Assembly: GCA_963796225.1 (NCBI GenBank)
Contig: CAWCLK010000027.1
Coordinates: 1 to 23,232, forward strand
DNA from: CAWCLK01 sp963796225
GTDB taxonomy: Bacteria; Actinomycetota; Nitriliruptoria; Nitriliruptorales; Nitriliruptoraceae
Reading direction: 5' to 3'
DNA length: 23,232 bases
Under the pieces are notes generated by a model. That model did not search any database, had not been told where the DNA came from, and worked only from the letters and a program-made list of their open reading frames with translations. This document shows positions 1 through 8,186 of the stretch, in pieces. A program made the position numbers and the translations under genes. The stretch's first letter is position 1. Each line of letters begins with the position of its first letter.

Positions 1-21
1 GGCGGGCGGACGGGCGGCGTG
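1..21. other. window edge, no feature
   Basis: These 21 bases lie downstream of the stop codon of the first minus-strand gene. I see no gene, hairpin or other signal in them. Confidence 0.6.
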
Positions 22-2097
22 TCAGGCGGGGCCCTCCACCGACAGGGCGAGGTCGCTGTCGGCGAGCTCGGCGTGCGTGCCGTCCGAGTCCACGCGCACG
101 TGCAGGCGCCCGCGCGCCACGGGGAGGTCGCGCACGTCCAGCCATGTGACGGGGAAGGGCGTGAGCGGCCGGAGGGTGACGGTGCCCTTCGGGACGTGGA
201 CGTCGAGCCCGAGGCAGGTGCGCAGCAGCAGGGGACCCGCCGCGGCGGCCCAGGCCTGCGGGCGGCAGGCGACGGGGTACGGGACCGGGTAGCCGCTCGG
301 CGTGCGGGCGACCCCGCCGACCAGCTCGGGCAGGCGGTAGCCGAAGTGCGGGGCGAGGTGCAGGAGCCCGGTGACCAGCTCCGCGGCGGGTGCATGGTGG
401 CCGGTGCGCGCGAGGCCCCAGGCCGCGATGGCGGTGTCGTGGGGCCAGACCGACCCGGTGTGGTAGCCCAGCGGGTTGAACCCGGTCGCCGTCGTCGCCA
501 TGGTGCGCAGGCCCCAGCCCGAGGCGAGTGCGGGCCCGCCGAGGCGGGCGGCGACGTGGGCCTGCTCGTCGGGGTCGAGCAGGTCCGACAGCAGCAGGTG
601 GCCCATGTTGCTCGCGGGCGCGTCGACGGGGACGTTGTCGGCGTCCAGGGCGATCGCCGGGAACGGCCCGTCGGCGTCCTCGACCCAGAAGTGCTCGCGG
701 AAGCGGGTGCGCAGCGCGGCGGCCCACGCCCGCCACGTGTCGCCCCCGGGGCGGTCGTGGTGGTCGAGCAGCTCGGCCCCGCGGAGCGCGGCGTCGTAGG
801 CGTAGGCCTGCACCTCGGCCAGCGCGATCGGGGCCCGGGCGATGCGCCCGTCGGCGAACTGCACGCCGTCGTGGCTGTCCTTCCAGCCCTGGTTGACCAG
901 ACCACGCTCGCCGGGGCGCAGGTACTCGAGGAACCCGTCGCCGTCGGGATCGGCGTCGTCACGCAGCCACCGCAGCGCCGCCTCGGCGTGGGGCAGCAGC
1001 GCCTCGACCTCGTCCGCCGGGAGTCCGAAGCGCCACGCCTCCGACAGCGCGATCACGAACAGCGGGGTCGCGTCGATGCTGCCGTAGTAGTTGGGGGGCA
1101 GGTCGCCGCGGTGGCTCAGGCTCCCCCGTCGGACCTCGTGCAGGACCTTGCCGGGGGCCTCCTCGGTCTCGAGGTCGTGGCGCAGGCCCTGCCGGCGCGC
1201 CAGCGCACGCAGCGTCCCCCCGGCCAGCGCCGTCCCGTTGGTCAGCGACATCATCGCGGCCCACAGCGAGTCCCGTCCGAACAGGGTGAGGAACCACGGG
1301 CTGCCGGCTGCGGTGAACCGGTCGGACGGGGCCTGGGGGTCGGCCACCTCGAGGTCGGCGAGGTCGTCGACGCTGCGGCGGTGCAGGCGCCGGAGCCGCG
1401 CCTCCGAGCTGTCCACCGTGGGACCCGTCGACGCGTGTGCCCCGTCACCCCGCGCCCCGTCGTGGGCTTCGCACCGGGAGCGCGGGGCGGCCGGGCCGTA
1501 CTCGTCCTCGGCGACGATGTCCAGGCACAGGCGCCGGGTGGTGTGCGGCGGCAGGTCCAGCTTCCAGCGCAGGCCGTGCCCCGAGCGGGAGGCGGCGGGG
1601 GTGGCCCTGATCGACACCTGCAGCGACGACTCGGGCCGGGCGAAGACCAGGCCGGGCCCGCGGTCGGCGGGGTCCACCGGGCCGTGCTGGCGGCCGTGCT
1701 TGACGTCGAAGATGTAGGCGAAGTCGACGGTCACGTGGAAGGCCACGTCCAGGTGCACGGGGTCGCGGCCATGGTTGGCGACGAGGACGTCCTCGTGCAC
1801 CCCCTCGTCGACGACCCGACGCCGCGTGAGCAGCACGACCGGGTCGACCGCGCGCGACCGGGCCGGCCGCACGAACCCGTGGAAGGTCGCCGTGCCCGGA
1901 CCGGTCACGCCGCCGTGGAGCGGTTCGACCGGATCGCCGTCGACCTGCAGCACCAGTCCGCTGACGAAGCGGGTGTCCCGCACGTACACGCCGTGGTCGC
2001 CGCCGGGGACGATGTCGCCGCTGGTGCTGGAGACGACGAACGACTCGCCGCTCACGCACGTGGTCTCGCCCATGGGACCCGTCGTGGTCGTGCTCAC
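22..2097 (-). CDS. glycogen debranching enzyme-type glycosidase (amylo-alpha-1,6-glucosidase family)
   Basis: The 691-residue protein is a cytoplasmic glycosidase of the bacterial debranching-enzyme group. Its N-terminal beta-rich domain (about 10-230) has the family opening, with SGDI near 26-29 and VYVRDTRF near 38-44. The alpha/alpha-barrel follows, with TLFGRDSL near 271-278, DGFLEY near 387-392, NQGWKDS near 402-408 and SVWPHDTA near 549-556. From family knowledge it should cleave alpha-glucosidic branches or related oligosaccharides; the exact substrate is not visible. The start is GTG: it overlaps the stop of the upstream USP gene as GTGA and has GAGGAGG just upstream. It is the last gene of the GH65-USP-debranching operon, so reserve-glucan or trehalose/maltose metabolism is a reasonable inference. 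Length and motifs look intact. I am confident of the family and less sure of the substrate. Confidence 0.9.
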   Translation of the reverse strand: MSTTTTGPMGETTCVSGESFVVSSTSGDIVPGGDHGVYVRDTRFVSGLVLQVDGDPVEPLHGGVTGPGTATFHGFVRPARSRAVDPVVLLTRRRVVDEGVHEDVLVANHGRDPVHLDVAFHVTVDFAYIFDVKHGRQHGPVDPADRGPGLVFARPESSLQVSIRATPAASRSGHGLRWKLDLPPHTTRRLCLDIVAEDEYGPAAPRSRCEAHDGARGDGAHASTGPTVDSSEARLRRLHRRSVDDLADLEVADPQAPSDRFTAAGSPWFLTLFGRDSLWAAMMSLTNGTALAGGTLRALARRQGLRHDLETEEAPGKVLHEVRRGSLSHRGDLPPNYYGSIDATPLFVIALSEAWRFGLPADEVEALLPHAEAALRWLRDDADPDGDGFLEYLRPGERGLVNQGWKDSHDGVQFADGRIARAPIALAEVQAYAYDAALRGAELLDHHDRPGGDTWRAWAAALRTRFREHFWVEDADGPFPAIALDADNVPVDAPASNMGHLLLSDLLDPDEQAHVAARLGGPALASGWGLRTMATTATGFNPLGYHTGSVWPHDTAIAAWGLARTGHHAPAAELVTGLLHLAPHFGYRLPELVGGVARTPSGYPVPYPVACRPQAWAAAAGPLLLRTCLGLDVHVPKGTVTLRPLTPFPVTWLDVRDLPVARGRLHVRVDSDGTHAELADSDLALSVEGPA

Positions 2098-2918
2098 GTC
2101 CGTGCCTCCTCGTCCGGGGCGCCGACCGGGACGACGAGGACGGGCACCTCGGCCTCGGACAGGACCTGGCGCACCACCTCGCCGTGGCGGTCGGCGAGCA
2201 CGCCGGACCAGGCCAGCAGCACGAGGTCCGCGTCCTCGGCGACCACCTGCTCCGCGATCCTGCGCGCGGGCGTGCCTGCGCGCAGGCGCAGGTTGGCCAG
2301 CCCGTGGCGTCGCGCGAACTCGCCCCGCCAGGATGTCGTGCCGTGCCCGGGGTGGTCGAGGAACCGCGGCACCGTGTCGGACTCGAACACGTGCAGGCCG
2401 ACGATCTCGCAGCCGCTGGCGGCCAGCCGATCGGCGACGACCCGGCTGGCGGCCGCGCACCGGGCGTCGGTGTCGAGCGGGACCAGCACCCGGTGGGTGC
2501 GGTCCCCCGGGGCGCAGGTGCCCGGCGGCACCACGAGCACGGGCACGCCGGCCCGGGCGAGCACGGCGGTGGTGACGTGGCCGAGCCGGTGGCGCGAGCC
2601 GGGCAGGCCGCGCGCGCCGACCACCAGCACGTCCACGTCGGCGAGGGACGCGACGTCGACCAGCGCGTCGGCGGGGTCGCCGGCCAGGGTGGCCACGGCG
2701 ACCCCGGCCACCGCCGAGAGGTCCTCGGCGGCCCGGCGGCGGGACGCGTCCTCCTCGACGTGGACGGCCGTCACCGGCCGGTCCAGGCAGCCGGCCAGGC
2801 ACGCGGCCGCCGCGAGCACGGGTTGGGTCGCCAGGCCGTGGTCCACGGCCGCCACGACGCCGCGCGGCTCGACCGACGGGGTGGGAGTCTCGGTCCCGGA
2901 CGTGGTCGCGTGCGTCAT
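2094..2918 (-). CDS. tandem universal stress protein (UspA family)
   Basis: The 274-residue protein has two USP folds in a row, about residues 17-130 and 140-268. Each ends in the typical VPVLVVP strand. The first half holds a nucleotide-loop-like segment, GARGLPGSRHRLGH, but it is one residue shorter than the canonical G-2x-G-9x-G(S/T) motif and has His where Ser/Thr is expected. The second half lacks the glycines of that loop, so ATP binding is uncertain. Two-domain USPs of this size are common in actinobacteria, and several belong to the M. tuberculosis DosR regulon (for example Rv2005c, Rv2624c). The ATG overlaps the TGA of the GH65 gene (ATGA), and its own TGA overlaps the GTG of the debranching gene. 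It is therefore translationally tied between two carbohydrate enzymes. A role as a stress or energy-state sensor for that operon is inference. Confidence 0.92.
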   Translation of the reverse strand: MTHATTSGTETPTPSVEPRGVVAAVDHGLATQPVLAAAACLAGCLDRPVTAVHVEEDASRRRAAEDLSAVAGVAVATLAGDPADALVDVASLADVDVLVVGARGLPGSRHRLGHVTTAVLARAGVPVLVVPPGTCAPGDRTHRVLVPLDTDARCAAASRVVADRLAASGCEIVGLHVFESDTVPRFLDHPGHGTTSWRGEFARRHGLANLRLRAGTPARRIAEQVVAEDADLVLLAWSGVLADRHGEVVRQVLSEAEVPVLVVPVGAPDEEART

Positions 2919-5398
2919 GGCCTCACCTCCGTGGGCGTGGACGGGTGGAGGGCAGCGTGCTGGCGGCCGTCCACCAGCACCGGCTCGGCGGCGGTGCCGA
3001 GGCGCACCGGGACCGGTGCGTCGGTGATCACGGTCACGTGGTCGTGCCGGGCCTCGACCCGCACCCGAACCCCGCGGAACCGCACGGTCACGTCCACGCC
3101 CCGCCACGCGGCCGGCAGGCGGGGCGCGACCACCAGCGCGTCCGGGGTGGCGTCGACGCCGGCGAAGCCCCCCACGAGTGCCTGCCACAGCCCGCCCATC
3201 GTGGCCAAGTGCAGCCCGCCGGCGGTGGTGCCCGTGACGTCGTCGAGGTCGAGCCGGGCCGCCATCCGGAACAGGTCGACCGCCTCGTCGGGCCGGCCGG
3301 CGCGGGCGAGCAGGCTGGCCATGATCGCCGGCGAGAGCGAGCTGCCGTGGGCCAGGCGGGGCCCCTCGTGGTCGAGGTCGGGACCGAGCGAGCCCGTGGC
3401 GAGCTCGTCGGGCAGGACGTGGTGGGCCATCAGCACGTCGGGCTGCTTGACGACCTGGCTGGCCGCGACACGTTCCCGCCCGAGCAGGACGTCCGCGGCG
3501 ACCGGCACGTCGGTCAGGGTCGAGATGACCAGGGGCTCGAGTGCGTCGAACCCGGCGAACTGCTCGTGACGCCCCGTGGCCGGGTCGGTCCGGACCACCA
3601 GGCGGCTGGCCAGGTCGAGCCACCGCTCACGCTCGCCCTGCACGTCCGGGTCGGGGTCCCCGGCGACGAGCTCCGCGGCCCGGCGCAGGTTCCAACGGGC
3701 CAGCACGTTGGTGTAGCAGTTGTCGTCGACGGGCCCGTGGTACTCGTCGGGCCCCATGACGTCGCGCAGGTGGACGCTGCCGTCGGGGTCCTCGGAGACG
3801 CGGCTGGCCCAGAAACGCGCGGGCTCGACCACCAGGTCCCGCCCCGGGCCCGCCAGCCAGGCGGTGTCGCCCGTCCACGTCGCGTACCGCACCGCGGCCC
3901 ACGCCACGTCGGCCCCGATGTGGACGGCGTGGCGCCCGGTCAGCACCGGGACCTCCTCGCCGTCCGGGTCGACCACGCTGACCGGGGTGACGTCCTCGCC
4001 CGTGGCCGCCGACTCCCACGGGAACCACGCCCCCTCCAGGCCTGCGGCCGCCGCGCGGTCCCGGGCCGCCGGCAGTCGCGCGAGCCGGTACGCGAGCATC
4101 GCCATCGCGCGGGGCGGGGCGAACGCCGCCAGGGCCGGCAGCACGAACACGTCGGCGTCCCAGAACACGTGCCCGGCGTAGGCCCGGCCGGTGAGGCCGC
4201 GGGCGCCGACGGCCGCCTGCCCTCGATCGGCGGTGCTGGCGACGAGGTGGTGGATGGCGAACCGGACGGCCAGCGTGAGGTCGTCGTCGCCGACGACCCG
4301 GACGTCGGCGTCGCGCCACAGCGCGGCCCAGGTCCGGCGCTGCTCGGCGACCAGGTGGTCCACACCGGCGCCGACCGCGCGGCGCAGGGCGGCACGTGCC
4401 GACGTCTCCGCGCTGATGGGGCCGGGTCCGACGCGCAGGACGACGATGCGATCGAGCCGGGCGGGGACGGCCCCGGGACGCTGGACCGCCTGGTGGCCGA
4501 CGGCCGCGATCGCGGTGGGGCCGGACCGGGTCGTGCACCAGCCACCCGTGGCGCCGCCCCCTCCCAGCACGTCGACCTGGTCGGCGTCGTCGGGCGCATG
4601 GACGCAGTCGCCACCATCGCCCCGCACGGGTCCGCGCAGCCGCAGCACCTGGGTCCCGGGGCGGGCCAGCGACGCGAAGCGCACGCTCTGCATCGGTGTC
4701 CCGTCGGTGACGGACCGCCAGAGCATCCCCGTGCGGCAGTCGAACCATCGGGTACCGGCGGCGGGAACGGGGTCGAGGTCGACCCGGGTCCACCCGGGGG
4801 CGGGCAGGCCGACCGGGGCGGAGCCGGTCGTCCACGCCCCGTTGACCAGGACGAGGTCGTCGGCCTCGGGGCCGCCCTCCTCCGGGGTCCCGCGGGTGCC
4901 GACCCGGCCGTCGGCGACGGTCGCCAGCGACTCGTCGACGCGGGCCAGGGCGGTGCCGGCCCACGGCAGCGGGACCACCCACGTGGGGTCGAGGTCGAGG
5001 GACGGGACCGCGTCCTCCTGGTGGTGCCGGTGCAGCTCGGCGAGCAGGTCGAGCACGTCCTGGGGCCCGGTGCAACGGGCCAACCGGAGGCGCGGGAAGG
5101 GCTCGAGGTCCGGGCTCCCGTCCGGCCCCACGGCGACGGCGACCAGCCCGGGCCCGATCCCGTGCCGCGGCGCCAACCGGCGCACCCATCGCCGCAGCCC
5201 CGGCTCGCCGGCGACCATCGTCGCCCCGGCGACGTCGACCCCGGACGCCCCGACCGCGACCTCCACGCCGTCGCGAACCAGCGCGGCGACGGCAGTGGCC
5301 AGGGCCGCCGGGTCGACACCGCCCACCGCCGCCGGACTGAGCCCGACAGCGGCGACCGAGCAGCCCGGGAGCGTGCCCGGATCGATCCACTCCGCCAC
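2915..5398 (-). CDS. GH65 family disaccharide phosphorylase/hydrolase with N-terminal remnant domain
   Basis: The 827-residue protein carries a full GH65 catalytic region (trehalose, maltose, kojibiose phosphorylases and related hydrolases). It starts near residue 155 with VADGRVGTRG. Later motifs are GHVFWDADVF near 409-418, GAWFPWES near 456-463, GPDEYH near 549-554 (Glu552 is the expected general acid), KQPDV near 651-655 and HGSSLS near 684-689. The substrate cannot be read from this. The first 150 residues are not part of the usual GH65 start and loosely suggest a reduced HAD/trehalose-phosphatase-like domain without a clear DxD motif. M. tuberculosis Rv2006 joins such domains to GH65 and neighbours a USP gene, as here. 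The GTG start at 5398 has AGGAGG six bases upstream; the frame is open further but has no comparable ribosome site there. It is the first gene of the operon. Confidence 0.88.
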   Translation of the reverse strand: MAEWIDPGTLPGCSVAAVGLSPAAVGGVDPAALATAVAALVRDGVEVAVGASGVDVAGATMVAGEPGLRRWVRRLAPRHGIGPGLVAVAVGPDGSPDLEPFPRLRLARCTGPQDVLDLLAELHRHHQEDAVPSLDLDPTWVVPLPWAGTALARVDESLATVADGRVGTRGTPEEGGPEADDLVLVNGAWTTGSAPVGLPAPGWTRVDLDPVPAAGTRWFDCRTGMLWRSVTDGTPMQSVRFASLARPGTQVLRLRGPVRGDGGDCVHAPDDADQVDVLGGGGATGGWCTTRSGPTAIAAVGHQAVQRPGAVPARLDRIVVLRVGPGPISAETSARAALRRAVGAGVDHLVAEQRRTWAALWRDADVRVVGDDDLTLAVRFAIHHLVASTADRGQAAVGARGLTGRAYAGHVFWDADVFVLPALAAFAPPRAMAMLAYRLARLPAARDRAAAAGLEGAWFPWESAATGEDVTPVSVVDPDGEEVPVLTGRHAVHIGADVAWAAVRYATWTGDTAWLAGPGRDLVVEPARFWASRVSEDPDGSVHLRDVMGPDEYHGPVDDNCYTNVLARWNLRRAAELVAGDPDPDVQGERERWLDLASRLVVRTDPATGRHEQFAGFDALEPLVISTLTDVPVAADVLLGRERVAASQVVKQPDVLMAHHVLPDELATGSLGPDLDHEGPRLAHGSSLSPAIMASLLARAGRPDEAVDLFRMAARLDLDDVTGTTAGGLHLATMGGLWQALVGGFAGVDATPDALVVAPRLPAAWRGVDVTVRFRGVRVRVEARHDHVTVITDAPVPVRLGTAAEPVLVDGRQHAALHPSTPTEVRP

Positions 5399-5456
5399 GC
5401 CGCACCTCCTCACTGCGCCAGCCTGTGACAGGACGACGCGTGGGTCGAGGGCCTGA

Positions 5457-5484
5457 CGTCCCGGGACGGGGGGCAAACGGCACT
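5457..5484. promoter_or_regulatory. candidate operator between divergent GH65 and GT4 genes
   Basis: The 156-base divergent spacer holds a perfect 12-base palindrome, CGTCCCGGGACG, at 5457-5468. It is followed at 5470-5484 by GGGGCAAACGGCACT, which matches the element upstream of the hsp20 gene at 12 of 15 positions by my alignment. Placement between two divergent genes, 71 bases before the GT4 start, fits a regulatory site. No binding protein is shown by the sequence, and such strings arise easily by chance at this G+C content. Confidence 0.3.
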
Positions 5485-5554
5485 GGCCCGGCGAGCGGCC
5501 CAGGGGCATCCTTGCGGAGGCCCGCCCAGGCCTGCTTCGCGGGAGGAGCCGACG

Positions 5555-6679
5555 ATGCGCATCCTGCAGGTCGCACCCCCGTGGTTCGCGGTGCCGCCGC
5601 CGCGGTACGGCGGGATCGAGCTGGTCATCTCGACGCTGACGGAGGGCCTGGTCGCCGCCGGGCACGAGGTCACGCTGCTGGCGTCCGGGGGGTCGCGGAC
5701 CGCCGCGGAGCTGGCGACGGTCTACGACGTCCCACCGAGCACGGACCTCGGCGACGCGGTCACCGAGCTGCTGCACGTGGCGGCCGTCGACGACATCGGG
5801 CCCGTGGACATCGTCCACGACCACACCCTGCTCGGCGCGACCCGCCTCGCCGCCCGGGGGGCCTGGCCGCTGGTGCACACGCTGCACGGCCCCTGGTCCG
5901 ACCGGTCGCGCGCGCTGTACCGGCACCTGGCCGACCACCTGGCGCTGGTGGCGATCAGCCACGACCAGGCCGCGCGGGCGAACGGCGTCCCGATCTCGGC
6001 GGTGATCCCCCACGGCCTGGACCTCGACCGGTACCCGGTGTCGCTGGACCACACCGACGACCTGGCGTTCGTGGGCCGCGCGAGCCCGGAGAAGGGCCCG
6101 GCCGAGGCGATCGAGGTCGCTCGCCGGACCGGCCGTCGGCTGGTCATGGCGATCAAGGTCAACGAGGCGATCGAGCGCGCGTACTTCGACGAGGTGCTGG
6201 CGCCGCTCCTCCCCGACGCCGACGTGGAGCTGGTCCGCGACGCCACCCACGAGCAGAAGACCGCCATCATGGCCCGCGCCCACGCGGTCGTGGCGCCCGT
6301 GGCCTGGGACGAACCGTTCGGACTCGTGCTGGCCGAGGCCGGCGCGTGCGGCACGCCCGTGGTGGCGTTCGGGCGGGGCGCCGCCCCGGAGGTCGTGCGC
6401 GACGGCGTCAACGGGATCGTCGTCGACCCGGCGGCCGGCGTCGACGGGCTCGTCGCCGCCGTCGAGGCGGCGGGCACGATCGACCGCGCCAGCTGCCGCC
6501 ACCACGTCGCGGAGCAGTTCGCCGCCGCACGGATGGTCGATGACCACCTGCAGCTCTACGCCGACCTGCGCGCGCCCCGCTTCAAGCGGGCACGGCCGGC
6601 CGAGCTGGCGCCACCCTTCGTGCTTCCCCATCTCGACCCCGAGGCGAGCCACCACGGTCACCTGCCATCGCGCGCGTGA
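5555..6679 (+). CDS. GT4 family glycosyltransferase
   Basis: The 374-residue protein is a retaining, GT-B fold glycosyltransferase. The N-terminal half begins MRILQVAPPW with a glycine-rich loop at RYGGIE (17-22). The C-terminal half has FVGRASPEKG (172-181) and the nucleotide-sugar E-x7-E signature EPFGLVLAE (Glu253, Glu261), followed by GTPVVAF. The donor is probably a UDP- or GDP-sugar and the acceptor is unknown. No signal peptide or membrane segment is seen, so it acts in the cytoplasm or at the inner membrane face. The ATG has GGGAGGAG seven bases upstream. It is divergent from the GH65 operon and 121 bases ahead of a WS/DGAT gene on the same strand, which may share transcription. Glycolipid, glycogen or trehalose-related synthesis are all possible, and nothing here decides between them. 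Confidence 0.88.
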   Translation: MRILQVAPPWFAVPPPRYGGIELVISTLTEGLVAAGHEVTLLASGGSRTAAELATVYDVPPSTDLGDAVTELLHVAAVDDIGPVDIVHDHTLLGATRLAARGAWPLVHTLHGPWSDRSRALYRHLADHLALVAISHDQAARANGVPISAVIPHGLDLDRYPVSLDHTDDLAFVGRASPEKGPAEAIEVARRTGRRLVMAIKVNEAIERAYFDEVLAPLLPDADVELVRDATHEQKTAIMARAHAVVAPVAWDEPFGLVLAEAGACGTPVVAFGRGAAPEVVRDGVNGIVVDPAAGVDGLVAAVEAAGTIDRASCRHHVAEQFAAARMVDDHLQLYADLRAPRFKRARPAELAPPFVLPHLDPEASHHGHLPSRA

Positions 6680-6687
6680 ACCGGTGA

Positions 6688-6725
6688 GGGCCATCCGGCC
6701 CGTCAGGTCGGGCCCAGCCGGCCCT
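6688..6725. promoter_or_regulatory. tandem GGGCC-spacer-GGCCC elements upstream of the WS/DGAT gene
   Basis: Two related imperfect palindromes lie in the 121-base gap between the GT4 and WS/DGAT genes: GGGCCATCCGGCCC at 6688-6701 and GGGCCCAGCCGGCCCT at 6710-6725. Their centres are about 23 bases apart, close to two helical turns. The second ends 75 bases before the WS/DGAT start. The pattern recalls the DosR/DevR box (GGGAC, short spacer, GNCCC), and paired boxes are common in that regulon. This is resemblance only, in a G+C-rich background. Confidence 0.35.
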
Positions 6726-6800
6726 CCCGTCGCGTCCGGGCCGGGGGCACCGTCGAAGGACCCGGCGCCCGACGCGACGCCCCCGACGGGAGTGGATCTC

Positions 6801-8186
6801 GTGACCTCCAGGCTCTCCGCGGCGGACGCCGTCTGGTTCCGGGGCGAGAACGCCCGCAACCCGATGATGGTCTCGTCCGTCCTCTGGTTCGACCGGCCGA
6901 TGGACGTGGACGCGCTGCGGGCGATCTTCGTCGATCGCGTGCTGGACCGGCATCCGGTGTTCCGCCAGCGCATCGTGCCGTCGGCCAACCCGCTGCTGAT
7001 GCCCCGATGGGTGGAGGACCGCCAGTTCGACCTCGACCACCACGTCGAGGTGGTCGACCTGCCGGCACCGGGCGACCACGTCATGCTGCAGCGCTGGTGC
7101 AGCACGCAGCGCAGCCAGCCACTGGACCGGCGGCGCCCACCGTGGGCGGTGACGGTCTTCCAGGGCTACCGCGGTACCGGCAGCGCCATGCACGTGCGCA
7201 TCCACCACAGCGTCGGTGACGGGCTGGCGCTGATGCGGCTGCTGCTCAGCCTGGCCGACGAGTCCGACGAGGGCACCGTGCCGGTGGTCGACCCACCGGC
7301 GATGCACCTCGGGACCGAGCTGTGGCACCTCGCCGGCCAGGGGGTCTCGGAGGCCACCACGATGGCCCTGCACCCCACCCGGGCCGTGAGCCGGACCCAG
7401 CAGGCCCTCGACCTCACCCGGTGGAGCGTGAAGCTCCTCCTGCCCGCGATGGCCGATCCCTCGATCCTCATCGGACGGCCCAACGGTCACAAGGAGATGG
7501 CCTGGGACCCCGACGGCCTGCCACTCGACGAGGTCAAGCGCGCCGGCCATGCCGTCGGCGCGACCGTCAACGACGTCCTGCTGACCGTCCTGACCGGTGC
7601 CCTGGCGCGCTACCTGCACGACCACGGGGCCAGCGCCGACGAGGTGCTCGTGATGGTGCCGGTCAACCTGCGGCCCGCGGACGAGCCGCTGCCGCGCGAC
7701 CTCGGCAACCGCATCGGGTTGCTGCCCGTCATGCTGCCCACCGGGCTGCCGACGCCGGTCCGGCGGCTCGCCGCGATCCAGGCCACGATCCGTGAGCTGC
7801 GGGAGTCGCCCGCCCCATGGCTGTCCCGGACCCTGCTCACGGCGACCTCGTTGCTGACCCCGCCCGGGGAGCGTGCGATCCACCGCATGAACCAGCTGCG
7901 CTCGTCCGGCGTGGTGACCAACGTGCCCGGGCCCCGGGACCCGATCCACCTCGCCGGGGCGCGCGTCGAGGGCGTCATTGGCTGGGGCGGCATGACCGGG
8001 CACCTCAACCTCAGCGTCGCCTTCGTCAGCCTGGCGGGGCGGGTCTACCCGGGCATCGTCACCGACCGCGGCATCACGCCCGACCCGGAGCGGATCCTGC
8101 GCCACCTCCGCGACGAGTGGGACGCCCTGCCCGAGCTGGGCGACGATCAGGCGCTGGCGACCAGCAGCGGGACCGTCGCGACGTAG
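6801..8186 (+). CDS. wax ester synthase / diacylglycerol acyltransferase (WS/DGAT)
   Basis: The 461-residue protein joins an acyl-CoA to a long-chain alcohol or to diacylglycerol, making wax esters or triacylglycerol storage lipid. It has the catalytic HHSVGDG motif (HHxxxDG) at 135-141, PLDRRRPPW at 107-115, NDVLL at 257-261 with PVNLR at 287-291, and the C-terminal NVPGP signature. The length is what is usual for actinobacterial WS/DGAT proteins (M. tuberculosis Tgs1 is about 463). I chose the GTG with GGGAG eight bases upstream; a GTG nine bases earlier is an alternative. The gene follows the GT4 gene on the same strand and has a tandem candidate operator in the gap. Its last 40 bases overlap the 3' end of the convergent cation exchanger gene. 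The acyl acceptor cannot be told from the sequence. Confidence 0.93.
   Translation: MTSRLSAADAVWFRGENARNPMMVSSVLWFDRPMDVDALRAIFVDRVLDRHPVFRQRIVPSANPLLMPRWVEDRQFDLDHHVEVVDLPAPGDHVMLQRWCSTQRSQPLDRRRPPWAVTVFQGYRGTGSAMHVRIHHSVGDGLALMRLLLSLADESDEGTVPVVDPPAMHLGTELWHLAGQGVSEATTMALHPTRAVSRTQQALDLTRWSVKLLLPAMADPSILIGRPNGHKEMAWDPDGLPLDEVKRAGHAVGATVNDVLLTVLTGALARYLHDHGASADEVLVMVPVNLRPADEPLPRDLGNRIGLLPVMLPTGLPTPVRRLAAIQATIRELRESPAPWLSRTLLTATSLLTPPGERAIHRMNQLRSSGVVTNVPGPRDPIHLAGARVEGVIGWGGMTGHLNLSVAFVSLAGRVYPGIVTDRGITPDPERILRHLRDEWDALPELGDDQALATSSGTVAT

Noticed and set aside
19..5428. Very long open frames on the plus strand across 19-3027 and 2945-5428
   Set aside because: They lie opposite genes with clear family motifs and coupled starts. 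Their peptides are low-complexity Arg/Gly/Pro/Ala-rich text, which is expected as a by-product of extreme G+C content.
5399..7105. N-terminal extension of the GH65 frame up to 7105
   Set aside because: The frame stays open by base composition, but the extension runs antisense to the GT4 and WS/DGAT genes and has no family motifs. The GTG at 5398 has a strong ribosome site.
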